From Akkermansiaceae bacterium UBA3385 (GTDB lineage: Bacteria > Verrucomicrobiota > Verrucomicrobiia > Verrucomicrobiales > Akkermansiaceae): a stretch of DNA of 64,000 nucleotides. The stretch lies in the NCBI GenBank assembly GCA_002358905.1, contig DEPT01000061.1, positions 1 to 64,000 of the forward strand, read 5' to 3'. Made by a program: the position numbers and the translations under genes. Shown in pieces: positions 50,298 to 58,652 of the stretch (position 1 is the stretch's first letter; each line of letters opens with the position of its first letter). Under the pieces are notes generated by a model that was not told the DNA's origin, made no database searches, and saw nothing but the letters and a program-made list of their open reading frames with translations.

Positions 50298-53200
50298 ATG
50301 AAGCGCACATTATTCCTGGCAACCATACTCGCCTACAGTCTGAGTAATATCAACGCAGCGACTTACTCTGATCTCACCAGCGCCTGGTGCGATGAAACCA
50401 ACAATGTCATCTACAATGGAAAAGGTTACTTTGCCGTAGAATCCCAGCCCAACACGGAAGTACAGCTCACCATTAACTTGGAATCACTGGTCAACTATGT
50501 GAATTCCAACGACTACAGTGGCAGTTCCTACATGCTGATGTGGGAAAACTCAATCCAGAACTACGGACTTGGGGACAACGCCGACATCAAAGTCGATAAC
50601 GGAAAACGGACCCCCACCATTTCCGGGTGGACAGGAAGTGCTTGGAATGCCACAGACAATTTCATTTCCTACGATAAACTCAGCAAGTATACCAGCGAGG
50701 ATGGCAACATCACGCTCACAATTTCCAACAACAAGTCTAACGGCGTCAAGGTAACGGCCACCAATTCTGAAGGCTCAGAAGACTTGTATACGGCAGATAC
50801 GTTGAAGTACGGCTCTATGACGGGAGTATCTGGTTACTACGTGAATCTGAACTATGTAACCTCCGTAACGCTTAACACCGTCTCCACTCTGGACACGGGC
50901 TCCTATGTACCCCCGCCCGATTACTCGGTTCCCTTTGAAAGTCAGCGCACCGATGGTACCAGCATTGGACGAGTCACCTTTCTGGGCGATTCCATCACCC
51001 ATGGTGTAAATGACCAGAGTTACCGCTGGCAGATGTTCAAGATACTGACCGATAACGGTATCGAGAATGAAATAGTCGGACCGCGTGAAGGATATTACAA
51101 CGCCCCCGAGCATACAGAGGATGCCGGCAACACCTACGGCGGGGCTGACTTTGCCAATGTGCACCTTGCCCAGGCGTCGGGTCGCACCCACAACATCATT
51201 TCCGGCAGCACTTCGTATACCGCAAATGGAACACCATACTCCTCCGGCGTAAACTATGGTGGACACTCTACTGCCAGCACTGCTGAGAATTTCAACAGCA
51301 ACACGTGGTTCTGCATGATGGGGACAAACGATTTGTTATCAGACACGCCCAATTCCGGTCCAACTACCGCACAATATGCGACCCAGATGCAGAAGGTTCT
51401 GGGTGGCACAGTCACCTACGATTCAGCAAACGACAAATACAATTGGACCGCCAGTGAATACTGGGGAACCATGAGTACCATTGTGGACGATGTATACACC
51501 GATGGAGATACCTTCTACATGCTTTCCATCACCCCATGGGGAAGCCACAGCAACCACAACCGTGACATGGACCACTACGCAGGGGCAGAATTCAACCGCA
51601 ACCTCGAAGAGTGGACCAAGGCCTATTCATCACAGACAGGTAAAAACGTTGTCTTCGTGGATGTCACCCGCGGTATGATTGACCAGACCTCATCAACCCG
51701 ATACATGGGGCACAATGCCTTCTTTAACAGCAGCTCTGACCGCTTGCACCCAAATGACCAGGGCTCCATCATCATGGCTGGCAACCTCGCCCGTGCCATG
51801 GGGATCGGAGGTCGCACTGCCGGTCTGGAAAGAAGTGGTACCAGCGGATGGGAGGGCGCCACTATCGGCACAGTTGCAGACGGTTCCTCCCTGCTCGTTG
51901 CAGAAAATGCTTTCACCATGGCAGATGGCTACACCATTGATTTCTCTGCAAGCTTCGGTAATGGCGCGACGGACGGCTGGCTGGGAGTGGGCAATGCCCT
52001 CAGCATCTCCCTTGGCGACGGCACAAACAGCGGCACACTGAACCTGAGCGAGGGCTATATCATGTGGGGCTCAGATGTGCTCTTCTGCTGGGATAATTCC
52101 ACCCTGGCAAATGAAGGAAACCTGCGTGTTGCCTGGCACAATGGCAACGCCGCAGATAATGTGTTGAGCGGCTACTATGTGTGGCTGGATGATATGCTCA
52201 TCGGCCAGGGACTCAATGCGACCACGGGGATCGGTCTCAACGGCATTCTCATTTCCGCATCTGGTGCAGAAGGCACCATCACCGGGCTCACCTGGGCAGA
52301 CCAGGCCTATGCCCCGACCACCTCGGGCTTATACTCTGCAGAAAACGCATACCTCACCAAGCAGGACGCTGCCAGCATCAATGGTTTTGTGGCGAATCTG
52401 CACAGCGGTAAGGATTTCACCAATGCAGCAGAAAGCTCTCTTGCCGGCAATAGCCTTGTATCCTCCGCTGATTCTGCAAAGACCGTCAAGCTGACCGCAT
52501 CCAGCGGCTGGGTCGGCATGACGAATCTTGCCAATAGCGGAGAGGTGAACGTGCAGCTGACTGGTCAAGTGAATAACACCGTCTTTGCAGCCATGAACGC
52601 CGCAACAGGTGGCGACCTCACCCTCGAGCTGATTGAGGGTTCCTCCATCGGCAATGGTATTTACAATGGCCAGACAGCAGCTATCGCCGGCTCCTACGGT
52701 GGTGGCGATGCAGCTTCCTTCCATCTCTATATGAATGGTGGCACTGTGGGTGGTGATGTCGTGGGCGGTTCCATCAACGGCGATGGCAAACTCGGAGAGG
52801 TCAAGCTGGTCCTCAATGGCGGCGAAGTATCTGGCAATATCATTGGCGGCTCAAAGGTAAATGGCGCTACTGTTGATAATGCCAGCATTACCGTATCCGG
52901 CGGCAAGATTACCGGCAACATCAACGCCGGGGGCGATGCCGGCACCATTGGCAATGTTGATATTCTCATCACCGGTGGTGAAATCACGGGCAATATCACC
53001 AAGGGCAATGCCTCCCGCAAGGAAGGAGCTGCAACCAGCGTCACTGTTGTGGGCAATACTGCCAGAATCGGCGGCAATATCAGTGCTGATAATGTGACCC
53101 TGCGCAACGTGTCTGATTCGGACTCTGCTGAAGGCTTTGATTCGTACGCCGGAACCATTACCGCAACCTCACTGACACTCGATAACATACAGGTCGATCT

Positions 53201-53792
53201 GAAAGCGGCTTTGAACGAGGAGCTCACCAGCATAGAAATTTGCAATGGCTCCAGAACAGGTGCGGTTCTGGGAGATGATTTCTCCCTTACCAGATTACTT
53301 CTGCGCGATGGCACTCTCTTTACTGCAAGCAAGGCTGTAACAGAAGCCAGCGGCATCACCAGTGCACTCGAAACTAACCTCAGCATCACAACCCTTGAGG
53401 TCGGCATGGGTGTAACCCTGAATGCGAATCTGATATTCAGTACCGATTCCGTACTGATTCTGAATGATACGCTTACCATGGGAAGTGACGTTGCCTTGGC
53501 AACCGGCATGACACTGACTCTTTCAGAATCCATGCTGGAGCAGTTGTACGGATTGCAGAGCGTAACTCTCTTTACAGGCGTTGATGCCCTCACTATGGAC
53601 GGGGATGAACTGACAGACGGCAGCATGCTCAACGTCAACGGCGTGTTCAAGAATCTTGATCTTGCCTATGACTACACTCTCGCTTATGCAGATGGCATGA
53701 TAACACTCAAGGCAATTCCCGAGCCTGCCACAGCAACACTCAGCCTCGCAGCACTGGTACTCCTCGCATCTCGCCGCCGCAGAAAGAAATAA
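50298..53792 (+). CDS. Secreted SGNH esterase with beta-repeat tail and PEP-CTERM signal
   Basis: A 1164-residue exported protein. Signal peptide MKRTLFLATILAYSLSNINAA; residues 20-215 form an N-terminal beta-rich domain. An SGNH/GDSL hydrolase follows, with FLGDSITHG (catalytic Ser, about 231), MMGTNDLL (about 341) and the Asp-His pair in DRLHPND (about 480). Residues about 520-660 look like a lectin-type beta domain. From about 800, short Gly-rich repeats (GGTVGGDVVGGS, GGEVSGNIIGGS, GGKITGNINAGG, GGEITGNITKG) form a likely beta-helix. The end IPEPATATLSLAALVLLASRRRRKK is a PEP-CTERM sorting signal. It probably deacetylates an extracellular glycan; the substrate is unknown. Confidence 0.87.
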   Translation: MKRTLFLATILAYSLSNINAATYSDLTSAWCDETNNVIYNGKGYFAVESQPNTEVQLTINLESLVNYVNSNDYSGSSYMLMWENSIQNYGLGDNADIKVDNGKRTPTISGWTGSAWNATDNFISYDKLSKYTSEDGNITLTISNNKSNGVKVTATNSEGSEDLYTADTLKYGSMTGVSGYYVNLNYVTSVTLNTVSTLDTGSYVPPPDYSVPFESQRTDGTSIGRVTFLGDSITHGVNDQSYRWQMFKILTDNGIENEIVGPREGYYNAPEHTEDAGNTYGGADFANVHLAQASGRTHNIISGSTSYTANGTPYSSGVNYGGHSTASTAENFNSNTWFCMMGTNDLLSDTPNSGPTTAQYATQMQKVLGGTVTYDSANDKYNWTASEYWGTMSTIVDDVYTDGDTFYMLSITPWGSHSNHNRDMDHYAGAEFNRNLEEWTKAYSSQTGKNVVFVDVTRGMIDQTSSTRYMGHNAFFNSSSDRLHPNDQGSIIMAGNLARAMGIGGRTAGLERSGTSGWEGATIGTVADGSSLLVAENAFTMADGYTIDFSASFGNGATDGWLGVGNALSISLGDGTNSGTLNLSEGYIMWGSDVLFCWDNSTLANEGNLRVAWHNGNAADNVLSGYYVWLDDMLIGQGLNATTGIGLNGILISASGAEGTITGLTWADQAYAPTTSGLYSAENAYLTKQDAASINGFVANLHSGKDFTNAAESSLAGNSLVSSADSAKTVKLTASSGWVGMTNLANSGEVNVQLTGQVNNTVFAAMNAATGGDLTLELIEGSSIGNGIYNGQTAAIAGSYGGGDAASFHLYMNGGTVGGDVVGGSINGDGKLGEVKLVLNGGEVSGNIIGGSKVNGATVDNASITVSGGKITGNINAGGDAGTIGNVDILITGGEITGNITKGNASRKEGAATSVTVVGNTARIGGNISADNVTLRNVSDSDSAEGFDSYAGTITATSLTLDNIQVDLKAALNEELTSIEICNGSRTGAVLGDDFSLTRLLLRDGTLFTASKAVTEASGITSALETNLSITTLEVGMGVTLNANLIFSTDSVLILNDTLTMGSDVALATGMTLTLSESMLEQLYGLQSVTLFTGVDALTMDGDELTDGSMLNVNGVFKNLDLAYDYTLAYADGMITLKAIPEPATATLSLAALVLLASRRRRKK

Positions 53793-53812
53793 GCTGAGTT
53801 AACAAAGCTCAC

Positions 53813-53850
53813 AACCAGCCATAGTCTCAGGCTATGGCTGGTTGTTTTTT
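53813..53850 (+). terminator. Strong terminator of the SGNH gene
   Basis: AACCAGCCATAG (53813-53824) pairs perfectly with CTATGGCTGGTT (53832-53843) around a 7-base loop, then GTTTTTT follows. Confidence 0.92.
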
Positions 53851-53887
53851 GGGAGACTACAGAAAATCCAATTAGAACAGAGACAGT

Positions 53888-54352
53888 CTACCTCTCTTCC
53901 TTCAACCTCTTCTCCGTCCTGAAGTAGCGGGGACAACATGGCGACGTTGATGCCCATATCCCCCTGCCCGCCGCCTTGGCTCGGGCTTCCGCCTCTTCCA
54001 ACAGCTCATCATCGGCCGCGTAATGCTTGTAATGCCAGGCAAGACCCTCCTTCAGCATGAAGCGATTCACATATCGCGCCCCGGCATACACCCTGCCCAC
54101 ATAGCGGCCATATTTGTCGATATCCACCACCTCAACACGAATCTGCCTGTTATAGATGAGTTTGCCCAGTTTCTTACGGGCAGGCAGCGCAAATGCCTGG
54201 TCCTTCTCCGGAGCATCAATACCATAGAGACGAACGCGCACCCGCTCACCATCCGGCAGCTCCAGATGCATCGAATCACCATCCGACACACCGACGCAGA
54301 TACCCTCCAGCAACGGCTTCGGATGTACACTATCTTTTGCACTATCAGGCAT
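53888..54352 (-). CDS. Thermonuclease (SNase)-like protein
   Basis: A 154-residue staphylococcal-nuclease-fold protein. Catalytic-site residues are visible in VRVRLYGIDAPEKDQAF (Arg, Asp, Glu) and VDIDKYGRYVGRVYAG (Arg). Such enzymes cut RNA and DNA with calcium. No clear signal peptide precedes it (MPDSAKDSVHPKPLLEGICVG), which is unusual for a secreted nuclease, so it may be cytoplasmic or the start may lie upstream. Confidence 0.87.
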   Translation of the reverse strand: MPDSAKDSVHPKPLLEGICVGVSDGDSMHLELPDGERVRVRLYGIDAPEKDQAFALPARKKLGKLIYNRQIRVEVVDIDKYGRYVGRVYAGARYVNRFMLKEGLAWHYKHYAADDELLEEAEARAKAAGRGIWASTSPCCPRYFRTEKRLKEER

Positions 54353-54353
54353 T

Positions 54354-54548
54354 TTATGCTGTATTCAGTTCTCCTCTGAAACCTATTCGTTTATAGACGG
54401 GTACCGTATCGCTCTTCAGCTCACTGTATGACTTTGTTATAACAGATACAGTTTTTACCGCTTCCTCAAATTCGAACCGTAGATGTACTTCACCCTCGGA
54501 TGACTGAGTGATAAAAATAAGTATGCGCAAAAAGACCGGCTCTGTCAA
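54354..54548 (-). CDS. Doubtful small frame upstream of the nuclease
   Basis: A 64-residue frame that opens at a TTG which is also a TTGACA box, and stops one base before the nuclease ATG. It has no recognised motif. It may equally be the nuclease leader; listed because of the tight spacing. Confidence 0.2.
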   Translation of the reverse strand: MTEPVFLRILIFITQSSEGEVHLRFEFEEAVKTVSVITKSYSELKSDTVPVYKRIGFRGELNTA

Positions 54549-54558
54549 GACATGACTA

Positions 54559-55170
54559 CTATTTCTGCAGAGGTTGAGGTACTGGCTTAAATGGGGATGC
54601 CTTCTCAGAGCAGTTCTGGTCCTGTGTATATAAATCAGGAAATGGATCTATTCCCATTTCGATGAACGGCGTTGCAAGCGTGAAATAAAGACCATAGGCC
54701 AGCACAGAGGGAATATCCAACAGCACCAGACTTACAGCAGAGAGAGGATACGCCCATACCGCATGCAGCGTGCAACGGGATTCTCCGGTAGGTATAGGCT
54801 CCGGGCGGTAGCCCACCCCTGACAACACAGCCTGCTCAGGCAACTCCACAGGTTCCATTGTCGCCAGTCGATATATGAGGAGCGGCTGTTGTTTCACTTC
54901 CGGAATCAGAGTATAGGTGGCATCCTGCACCGGCTTAAACGGGTCCTGCACCCATGCCGAACGCCGAGTACAGTAAACAGCACGGCCTTCGAGATATATC
55001 GAATCAATCTGCTTACCCCAAGGGTTGCTTCTGAACGTACTCCACCGTTGTCCTTCCGACTGCACGCACTCAAACTCGCGCCCATAATCTGCGATGCGCG
55101 TGTGCGTATCCAACACACAGCTGCTCAACAGGCAGGAAGCGGCCAGACAGGCAAGGAAACACCGTTTCAT
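54559..55170 (-). CDS. Lipoprotein of unknown function
   Basis: A 203-residue protein with lipoprotein signal MKRCFLACLAASCLLSSC (Cys18). A hydrophobic stretch VWAYPLSAVSLVLLDIPSVLAYGLYFTLATPFIEMG (about 140-175) could be a membrane segment near the C-terminus. The family is not recognised. It starts ten bases after nrdG stops and may belong to the same transcript. Confidence 0.7.
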   Translation of the reverse strand: MKRCFLACLAASCLLSSCVLDTHTRIADYGREFECVQSEGQRWSTFRSNPWGKQIDSIYLEGRAVYCTRRSAWVQDPFKPVQDATYTLIPEVKQQPLLIYRLATMEPVELPEQAVLSGVGYRPEPIPTGESRCTLHAVWAYPLSAVSLVLLDIPSVLAYGLYFTLATPFIEMGIDPFPDLYTQDQNCSEKASPFKPVPQPLQK

Positions 55171-55180
55171 ACCCGGAAAA

Positions 55181-55882
55181 TCAGCGATACCTGTCCTCAG
55201 GGAAATTGCGATAGCCGATTTTAAGCGGGCTCATATCGTCCAGTAAGCGGCGGTCATAGCGGCGGGTGGGCGGCTCCAGATTGCCAAGAGTTTTGCCCTT
55301 ATCCGGCTCAAAGAAGAACTGGAGGTAGTAGGTACCGTTGTAGCCGAGCACATGGGTATCGCGAATCATGCGGAGGATATCGGCTTCATCCAGCAGACCG
55401 GGGTGCACGGTGGTGCGGACCTCATGCTCCACTTCGTACAGAAGAAGGGTTTTGAGCGTTTCCTGATAGCGCTCGAAAAGCAACGTGCCGCCAGGCAGAC
55501 GCCAACTGCGGGTGGAGGGCATCTTATTATCAAGAGCCACGTAATCAATTAATTTTTCTTCCAGCAGATTGCGTATAACCTGTGGATTACTGCCGTTTGT
55601 ATCAACCTTGATAAGATAGCCGAGTTTCTTAATCTCGCGGCAGACTTCAGCAATATCGGGGTTGAGGGTGGACTCTCCTCCGGAAAGCACGACGGCATCT
55701 AAGAAGCCGGCGCGCTCCCGGAGGAAAGCCATCTCATCCTGCCCACCGCCATGACTCAGAACAAGTTCCGGGTTATAGCAGTAGGGGCAACGCAGATTAC
55801 ACCCAGTGTACCAGAAGATACAGGCCGCTTTTTTCGGATAATCCAGAAAGGTAAGCGGGGTGATATCTGCGGGGTGACGCAT
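55181..55882 (-). CDS. nrdG: Anaerobic ribonucleotide reductase activating enzyme
   Basis: A 233-residue radical SAM enzyme with the cluster motif CNLRCPYCYN (CxxxCxxC with the first Cys in YTGCNLRCPYC), VLSGGESTLNPD and VDTNGSNPQVI. It generates the glycyl radical of the class III ribonucleotide reductase using SAM and an Fe-S cluster. It is longer than E. coli NrdG and resembles the NrdG2/pyruvate formate lyase activating type. It lies 22 bases after the small glycyl-radical gene. Confidence 0.93.
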   Translation of the reverse strand: MRHPADITPLTFLDYPKKAACIFWYTGCNLRCPYCYNPELVLSHGGGQDEMAFLRERAGFLDAVVLSGGESTLNPDIAEVCREIKKLGYLIKVDTNGSNPQVIRNLLEEKLIDYVALDNKMPSTRSWRLPGGTLLFERYQETLKTLLLYEVEHEVRTTVHPGLLDEADILRMIRDTHVLGYNGTYYLQFFFEPDKGKTLGNLEPPTRRYDRRLLDDMSPLKIGYRNFPEDRYR

Positions 55883-55904
55883 AACCTATGGTTCGCAACG
55901 CGAA

Positions 55905-56117
55905 TTACTTGAGGATGGCGTCGCAGCCACAGCCGCAGGGCTCTTCGAAATGGGCGCGTTCCTCGAACTCACCCTGCTTACCTGCATTGAAGGTTTCCAC
56001 CGGGCGGTGGTAGCCCATCACGCGGGTATACACGGTGCACTTGGTGCGCTCCTCGGAGTGCTCGGCAAGCAGCTGCTCGTCCGTCTTATATACGGGTTTT
56101 ACTTCGGGGTTGCTCAT
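55905..56117 (-). CDS. Separate glycyl-radical subunit of class III ribonucleotide reductase
   Basis: A 70-residue protein. CTVYTRVMGYHRPVETFNAGK and QGEFEERAHF match the C-terminal glycyl-radical loop of NrdD, with the radical Gly in RVMGY. In NrdD this segment directly follows the zinc site, but here the large subunit ends at that zinc site and this piece has its own ATG, a 25-residue charged N-terminus and a Cys-rich tail (PCGCGCD). It sits 40 bases after the large-subunit stop and before nrdG. The large protein and this one must assemble to give an active enzyme. Confidence 0.85.
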   Translation of the reverse strand: MSNPEVKPVYKTDEQLLAEHSEERTKCTVYTRVMGYHRPVETFNAGKQGEFEERAHFEEPCGCGCDAILK

Positions 56118-56157
56118 GGTTGTGTATTTCTATTGGTTTGGGGTTGATGAATAATCT

Positions 56158-58275
56158 TCAGAAGAGCGGCAGCTCAGGCTGTTCCTCGGTGCGGGCTCGG
56201 TCGATAATCTCCTGGTCGCAAAGCGGACAGAAATCATGACGACCTCTCAGATAACCGTGTTTCTCGCACACGGAGAAGAGCGGCGTCACCGTGATGTAGG
56301 GCATCTTGAAGTTGGTCAGCACCTTGCGTACGATATCACGGCAGGCCTCAGGGGAGGATATAGCCTCGTTCATGTACATGTGGAATACCGTACCACCGGT
56401 GTAACAGCACTGCAGCTTGTCCTGCATCTTCAGAGCCTTGAAGAGGTCGTGCGTGTAACCGGCCGGAAGCTGAGAGCTGTTCGTGTAGTAACGGTGGCCG
56501 GGAGTACCGCTCTGGATGATATCCGGGAAGCGCTTCTGGTCTTCGCGGGCAAAGCGGTGGGTGGTGCCTTCGGCGGGGGTAGCCTCCAGGTTGTAGAGGT
56601 TGCCGGTGGTCTCCTGGTAGCCACGGATGCGTTCACGCATGAAGTGCAGCACTTCTTCAGCAAAAGCGATACCCACAGGTTCTGCGGTATTCATCGTATC
56701 ATTGGAGAAGTTGCGCAGCATTTCATTCATGCCGTTCAGACCAATGGTGGAGAAGTGGTTGCGGAGGTGGGGCAGGTAGCGCTTCGTATAAGGATACAGA
56801 CCGCGGTCATACAGGGTATTAATGAACACACGCTTCTTCTCCAGAGTATCCTTGGCCAAGTCCATAAGTTCGCCCAGCTTGCTGTACAGGAGATTCTTGT
56901 TACCCTTGTACAAGTACCCCAGACGAGCCAGGTTAATGGTCACCACGCCGATGGAACCGGTCATCTCTGCAGAGCCGAACAGGCCACCGCCGCGCTTGAG
57001 CAGTTCACGCAGGTCCAGCTGCAGACGGCAGCACATGGAGCGCACAGCATCCGGCTTGTAAGCTTCTTCATCGATAACCTTGTTGCCATTCTCATCGTAC
57101 TTGTACTGAGAACCCACGAAGTTCTGGAAGTAGGAGGAACCAATCTTGGCGGCATTCTCGAAGAGCAACGGCACATTTTCGCCTTCCCAGTCAAAGTCTT
57201 CCGTGATGTTCACAGTGGGAATCGGGAAAGTGAAAGGCTGGCCGGTGCTGTCGCCCTCGGTAAGCACTTCGTAGAAGGCCTTCTGAATAACCATCATTTC
57301 CTTCTGGAAGTGCTTGTAAGTCAGGTCAGTCAGGCTCTCCACGCCGCGTTCCTTTGCGATGGCAAGCAGATTCTCATCCTCCAGCCCCTCAAAGATATGC
57401 TGGTTGTTGGACATGGGGGTCTGCTCGCGAAGGTCACGGGGAACAGTCCAGTCAATAGTCACATTGGTGAACGGGCTCTGGCCCCAGCGGCTGGGCACGT
57501 TCAGGTTGTACACAAAGCCACGCAGAGCCTTCTTCACAGCAGCATAAGGCAGCTGGTCTTTGAACAGATAGGGAGAAAGGTACGTATCAAAAGAACTGAA
57601 AGCCTGTGCACCGGCCCATTCACTCTGAAGAATGCCCAGGAAGTTTGCCATCTGCCCCAGAGCCTCACGGAAATGCTTGGGAGGACGGCTGTTCACGCGG
57701 CTGCGCACACCATTGAAACCTTCATTCAGGAGAGCACGGAGACTCCAGCCTGCGCAATAGCCGGTCAGGCAGTCGAGGTCATGTATATGGTAATCGCCAT
57801 TGCGGTGGGCTGCACCTTCCTCGGGGGTGTACACCTGGTCCAGCCAGTAGTTGGCGATAACTTTACCAGCAGTGTTATTCACCAAGCCGGCGTTAGAGTA
57901 TGTGGTGTTGGAGTTGGCCTTGATACGCCAGTCTGTGTTGCCCACATATTCTTCAATAGTCTGCTTACAATCCACCCACGTATTGCCCTTGTAGAGACCG
58001 GCAATCTGCTCACGCTGCAGCTTGTGAAGGAAACGGTATTTAATGAAGTTACGGGCAGTATCGTATGCGCCGGCACGCATGAGTTCTTTCTCAATGCGGT
58101 CCTGCACCATCTCCACAGGCAGGTATTCTTCGTGCTTCAGCTTATCCAGCACATTAGCGTAGACAAGAGGATTATACTCCTCCTGTGAGGCGTGGAACGC
58201 TTTCTCGATAGCCTGCTGTACTTTGTAGGCCTCAAAGCGTTCGCGCTTACCGTTTCTCTTGATGATTTCAGGCAT
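56158..58275 (-). CDS. nrdD: Class III anaerobic ribonucleoside-triphosphate reductase, large subunit without glycyl loop
   Basis: A 705-residue protein. An N-terminal ATP-cone (IIKRNGKRERFEAYKVQQAIEKAFHAS) precedes the ten-stranded barrel (GDYHIHDLDCLTGYCAGWSL, WGQSPFTNVTIDW, GLNGMNEMLRNFSNDTMNTAEPVG). The C-terminus ends after the zinc motif CEKHGYLRGRHDFCPLCDQE and a short RTEEQPELPLF tail; the usual RVxGY glycyl-radical segment is missing and encoded by the next gene. It makes deoxynucleotides from NTPs without oxygen. The upstream region carries an NrdR-like operator pair and a promoter at 58360-58388. Confidence 0.94.
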   Translation of the reverse strand: MPEIIKRNGKRERFEAYKVQQAIEKAFHASQEEYNPLVYANVLDKLKHEEYLPVEMVQDRIEKELMRAGAYDTARNFIKYRFLHKLQREQIAGLYKGNTWVDCKQTIEEYVGNTDWRIKANSNTTYSNAGLVNNTAGKVIANYWLDQVYTPEEGAAHRNGDYHIHDLDCLTGYCAGWSLRALLNEGFNGVRSRVNSRPPKHFREALGQMANFLGILQSEWAGAQAFSSFDTYLSPYLFKDQLPYAAVKKALRGFVYNLNVPSRWGQSPFTNVTIDWTVPRDLREQTPMSNNQHIFEGLEDENLLAIAKERGVESLTDLTYKHFQKEMMVIQKAFYEVLTEGDSTGQPFTFPIPTVNITEDFDWEGENVPLLFENAAKIGSSYFQNFVGSQYKYDENGNKVIDEEAYKPDAVRSMCCRLQLDLRELLKRGGGLFGSAEMTGSIGVVTINLARLGYLYKGNKNLLYSKLGELMDLAKDTLEKKRVFINTLYDRGLYPYTKRYLPHLRNHFSTIGLNGMNEMLRNFSNDTMNTAEPVGIAFAEEVLHFMRERIRGYQETTGNLYNLEATPAEGTTHRFAREDQKRFPDIIQSGTPGHRYYTNSSQLPAGYTHDLFKALKMQDKLQCCYTGGTVFHMYMNEAISSPEACRDIVRKVLTNFKMPYITVTPLFSVCEKHGYLRGRHDFCPLCDQEIIDRARTEEQPELPLF

Positions 58276-58302
58276 ATTGCGTAAGGTTGTAAGGTGTGTT
58301 TA

Positions 58303-58339
58303 GGACCCGTTTACCGGGAGCATGCCGGCAGGCGGGTCC
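58303..58339 (-). other. Hairpin in the nrdD leader
   Basis: GGACCCG (58303-58309) and CGGGTCC (58333-58339) pair, with inner CCGG/CCGG elements. It lies in the transcribed leader between the promoter and nrdD ATG. No U-tract follows, so it is not a terminator; it could stabilise the mRNA or act in control. Confidence 0.4.
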
Positions 58340-58359
58340 CTGCTCGGTGCACGGGGTCA

Positions 58360-58388
58360 ACTCTACCATTCTGAAAACGCGTTTGCAA
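58360..58388 (-). promoter_or_regulatory. nrdD operon promoter
   Basis: On the minus strand TTGCAA (58383-58388), 17 bases, TAGAGT (58360-58365). The leader to ATG 58275 would be about 80 bases. Confidence 0.55.
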
Positions 58389-58420
58389 GCAAAAAAAACA
58401 ATGGGGGCACACTTTTCCAT

Positions 58421-58468
58421 ACACAAAATATAGAACATTTAACCAAACCCATATACAATATATTGTAT
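58421..58468 (-). promoter_or_regulatory. Tandem NrdR-like boxes upstream of nrdD
   Basis: 58453-58468 is a perfect palindrome with core CAATATATTG, the NrdR box pattern. 58421-58436 (ACACAAAATATAGAAC) is a second, less perfect copy. Their centres are 32 bases apart, three helical turns, as in known NrdR operator pairs. NrdR represses ribonucleotide reductase genes in an ATP/dATP-dependent way. The pair lies 33 bases upstream of the -35 box. From 58469 to 58652 I see nothing further. Confidence 0.7.
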
Positions 58469-58652
58469 ATATAATTCTAATTCTCCACCTTAGAACGTTT
58501 CTCACTTATAAAGTCAGAATTATAGCTGGAAGCCATTGATTCAGGGGCTTTGAGAGCCCTTATCAGGCATTCTTAAGTAGGCCTCTATATGGTGTAGTGT
58601 ACCAGATACCGCCACAAAATGTAGCGTAGGCAAAAACGCATCCGAAGAGCAT

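Noticed and set aside
56236..58188. 650-codon open frame on the plus strand opposite nrdD
   Set aside because: It is a mirror of the strongly biased nrdD codons; the translation is His/Val/Gln-rich without any motif, while the minus strand encodes a clear NrdD.
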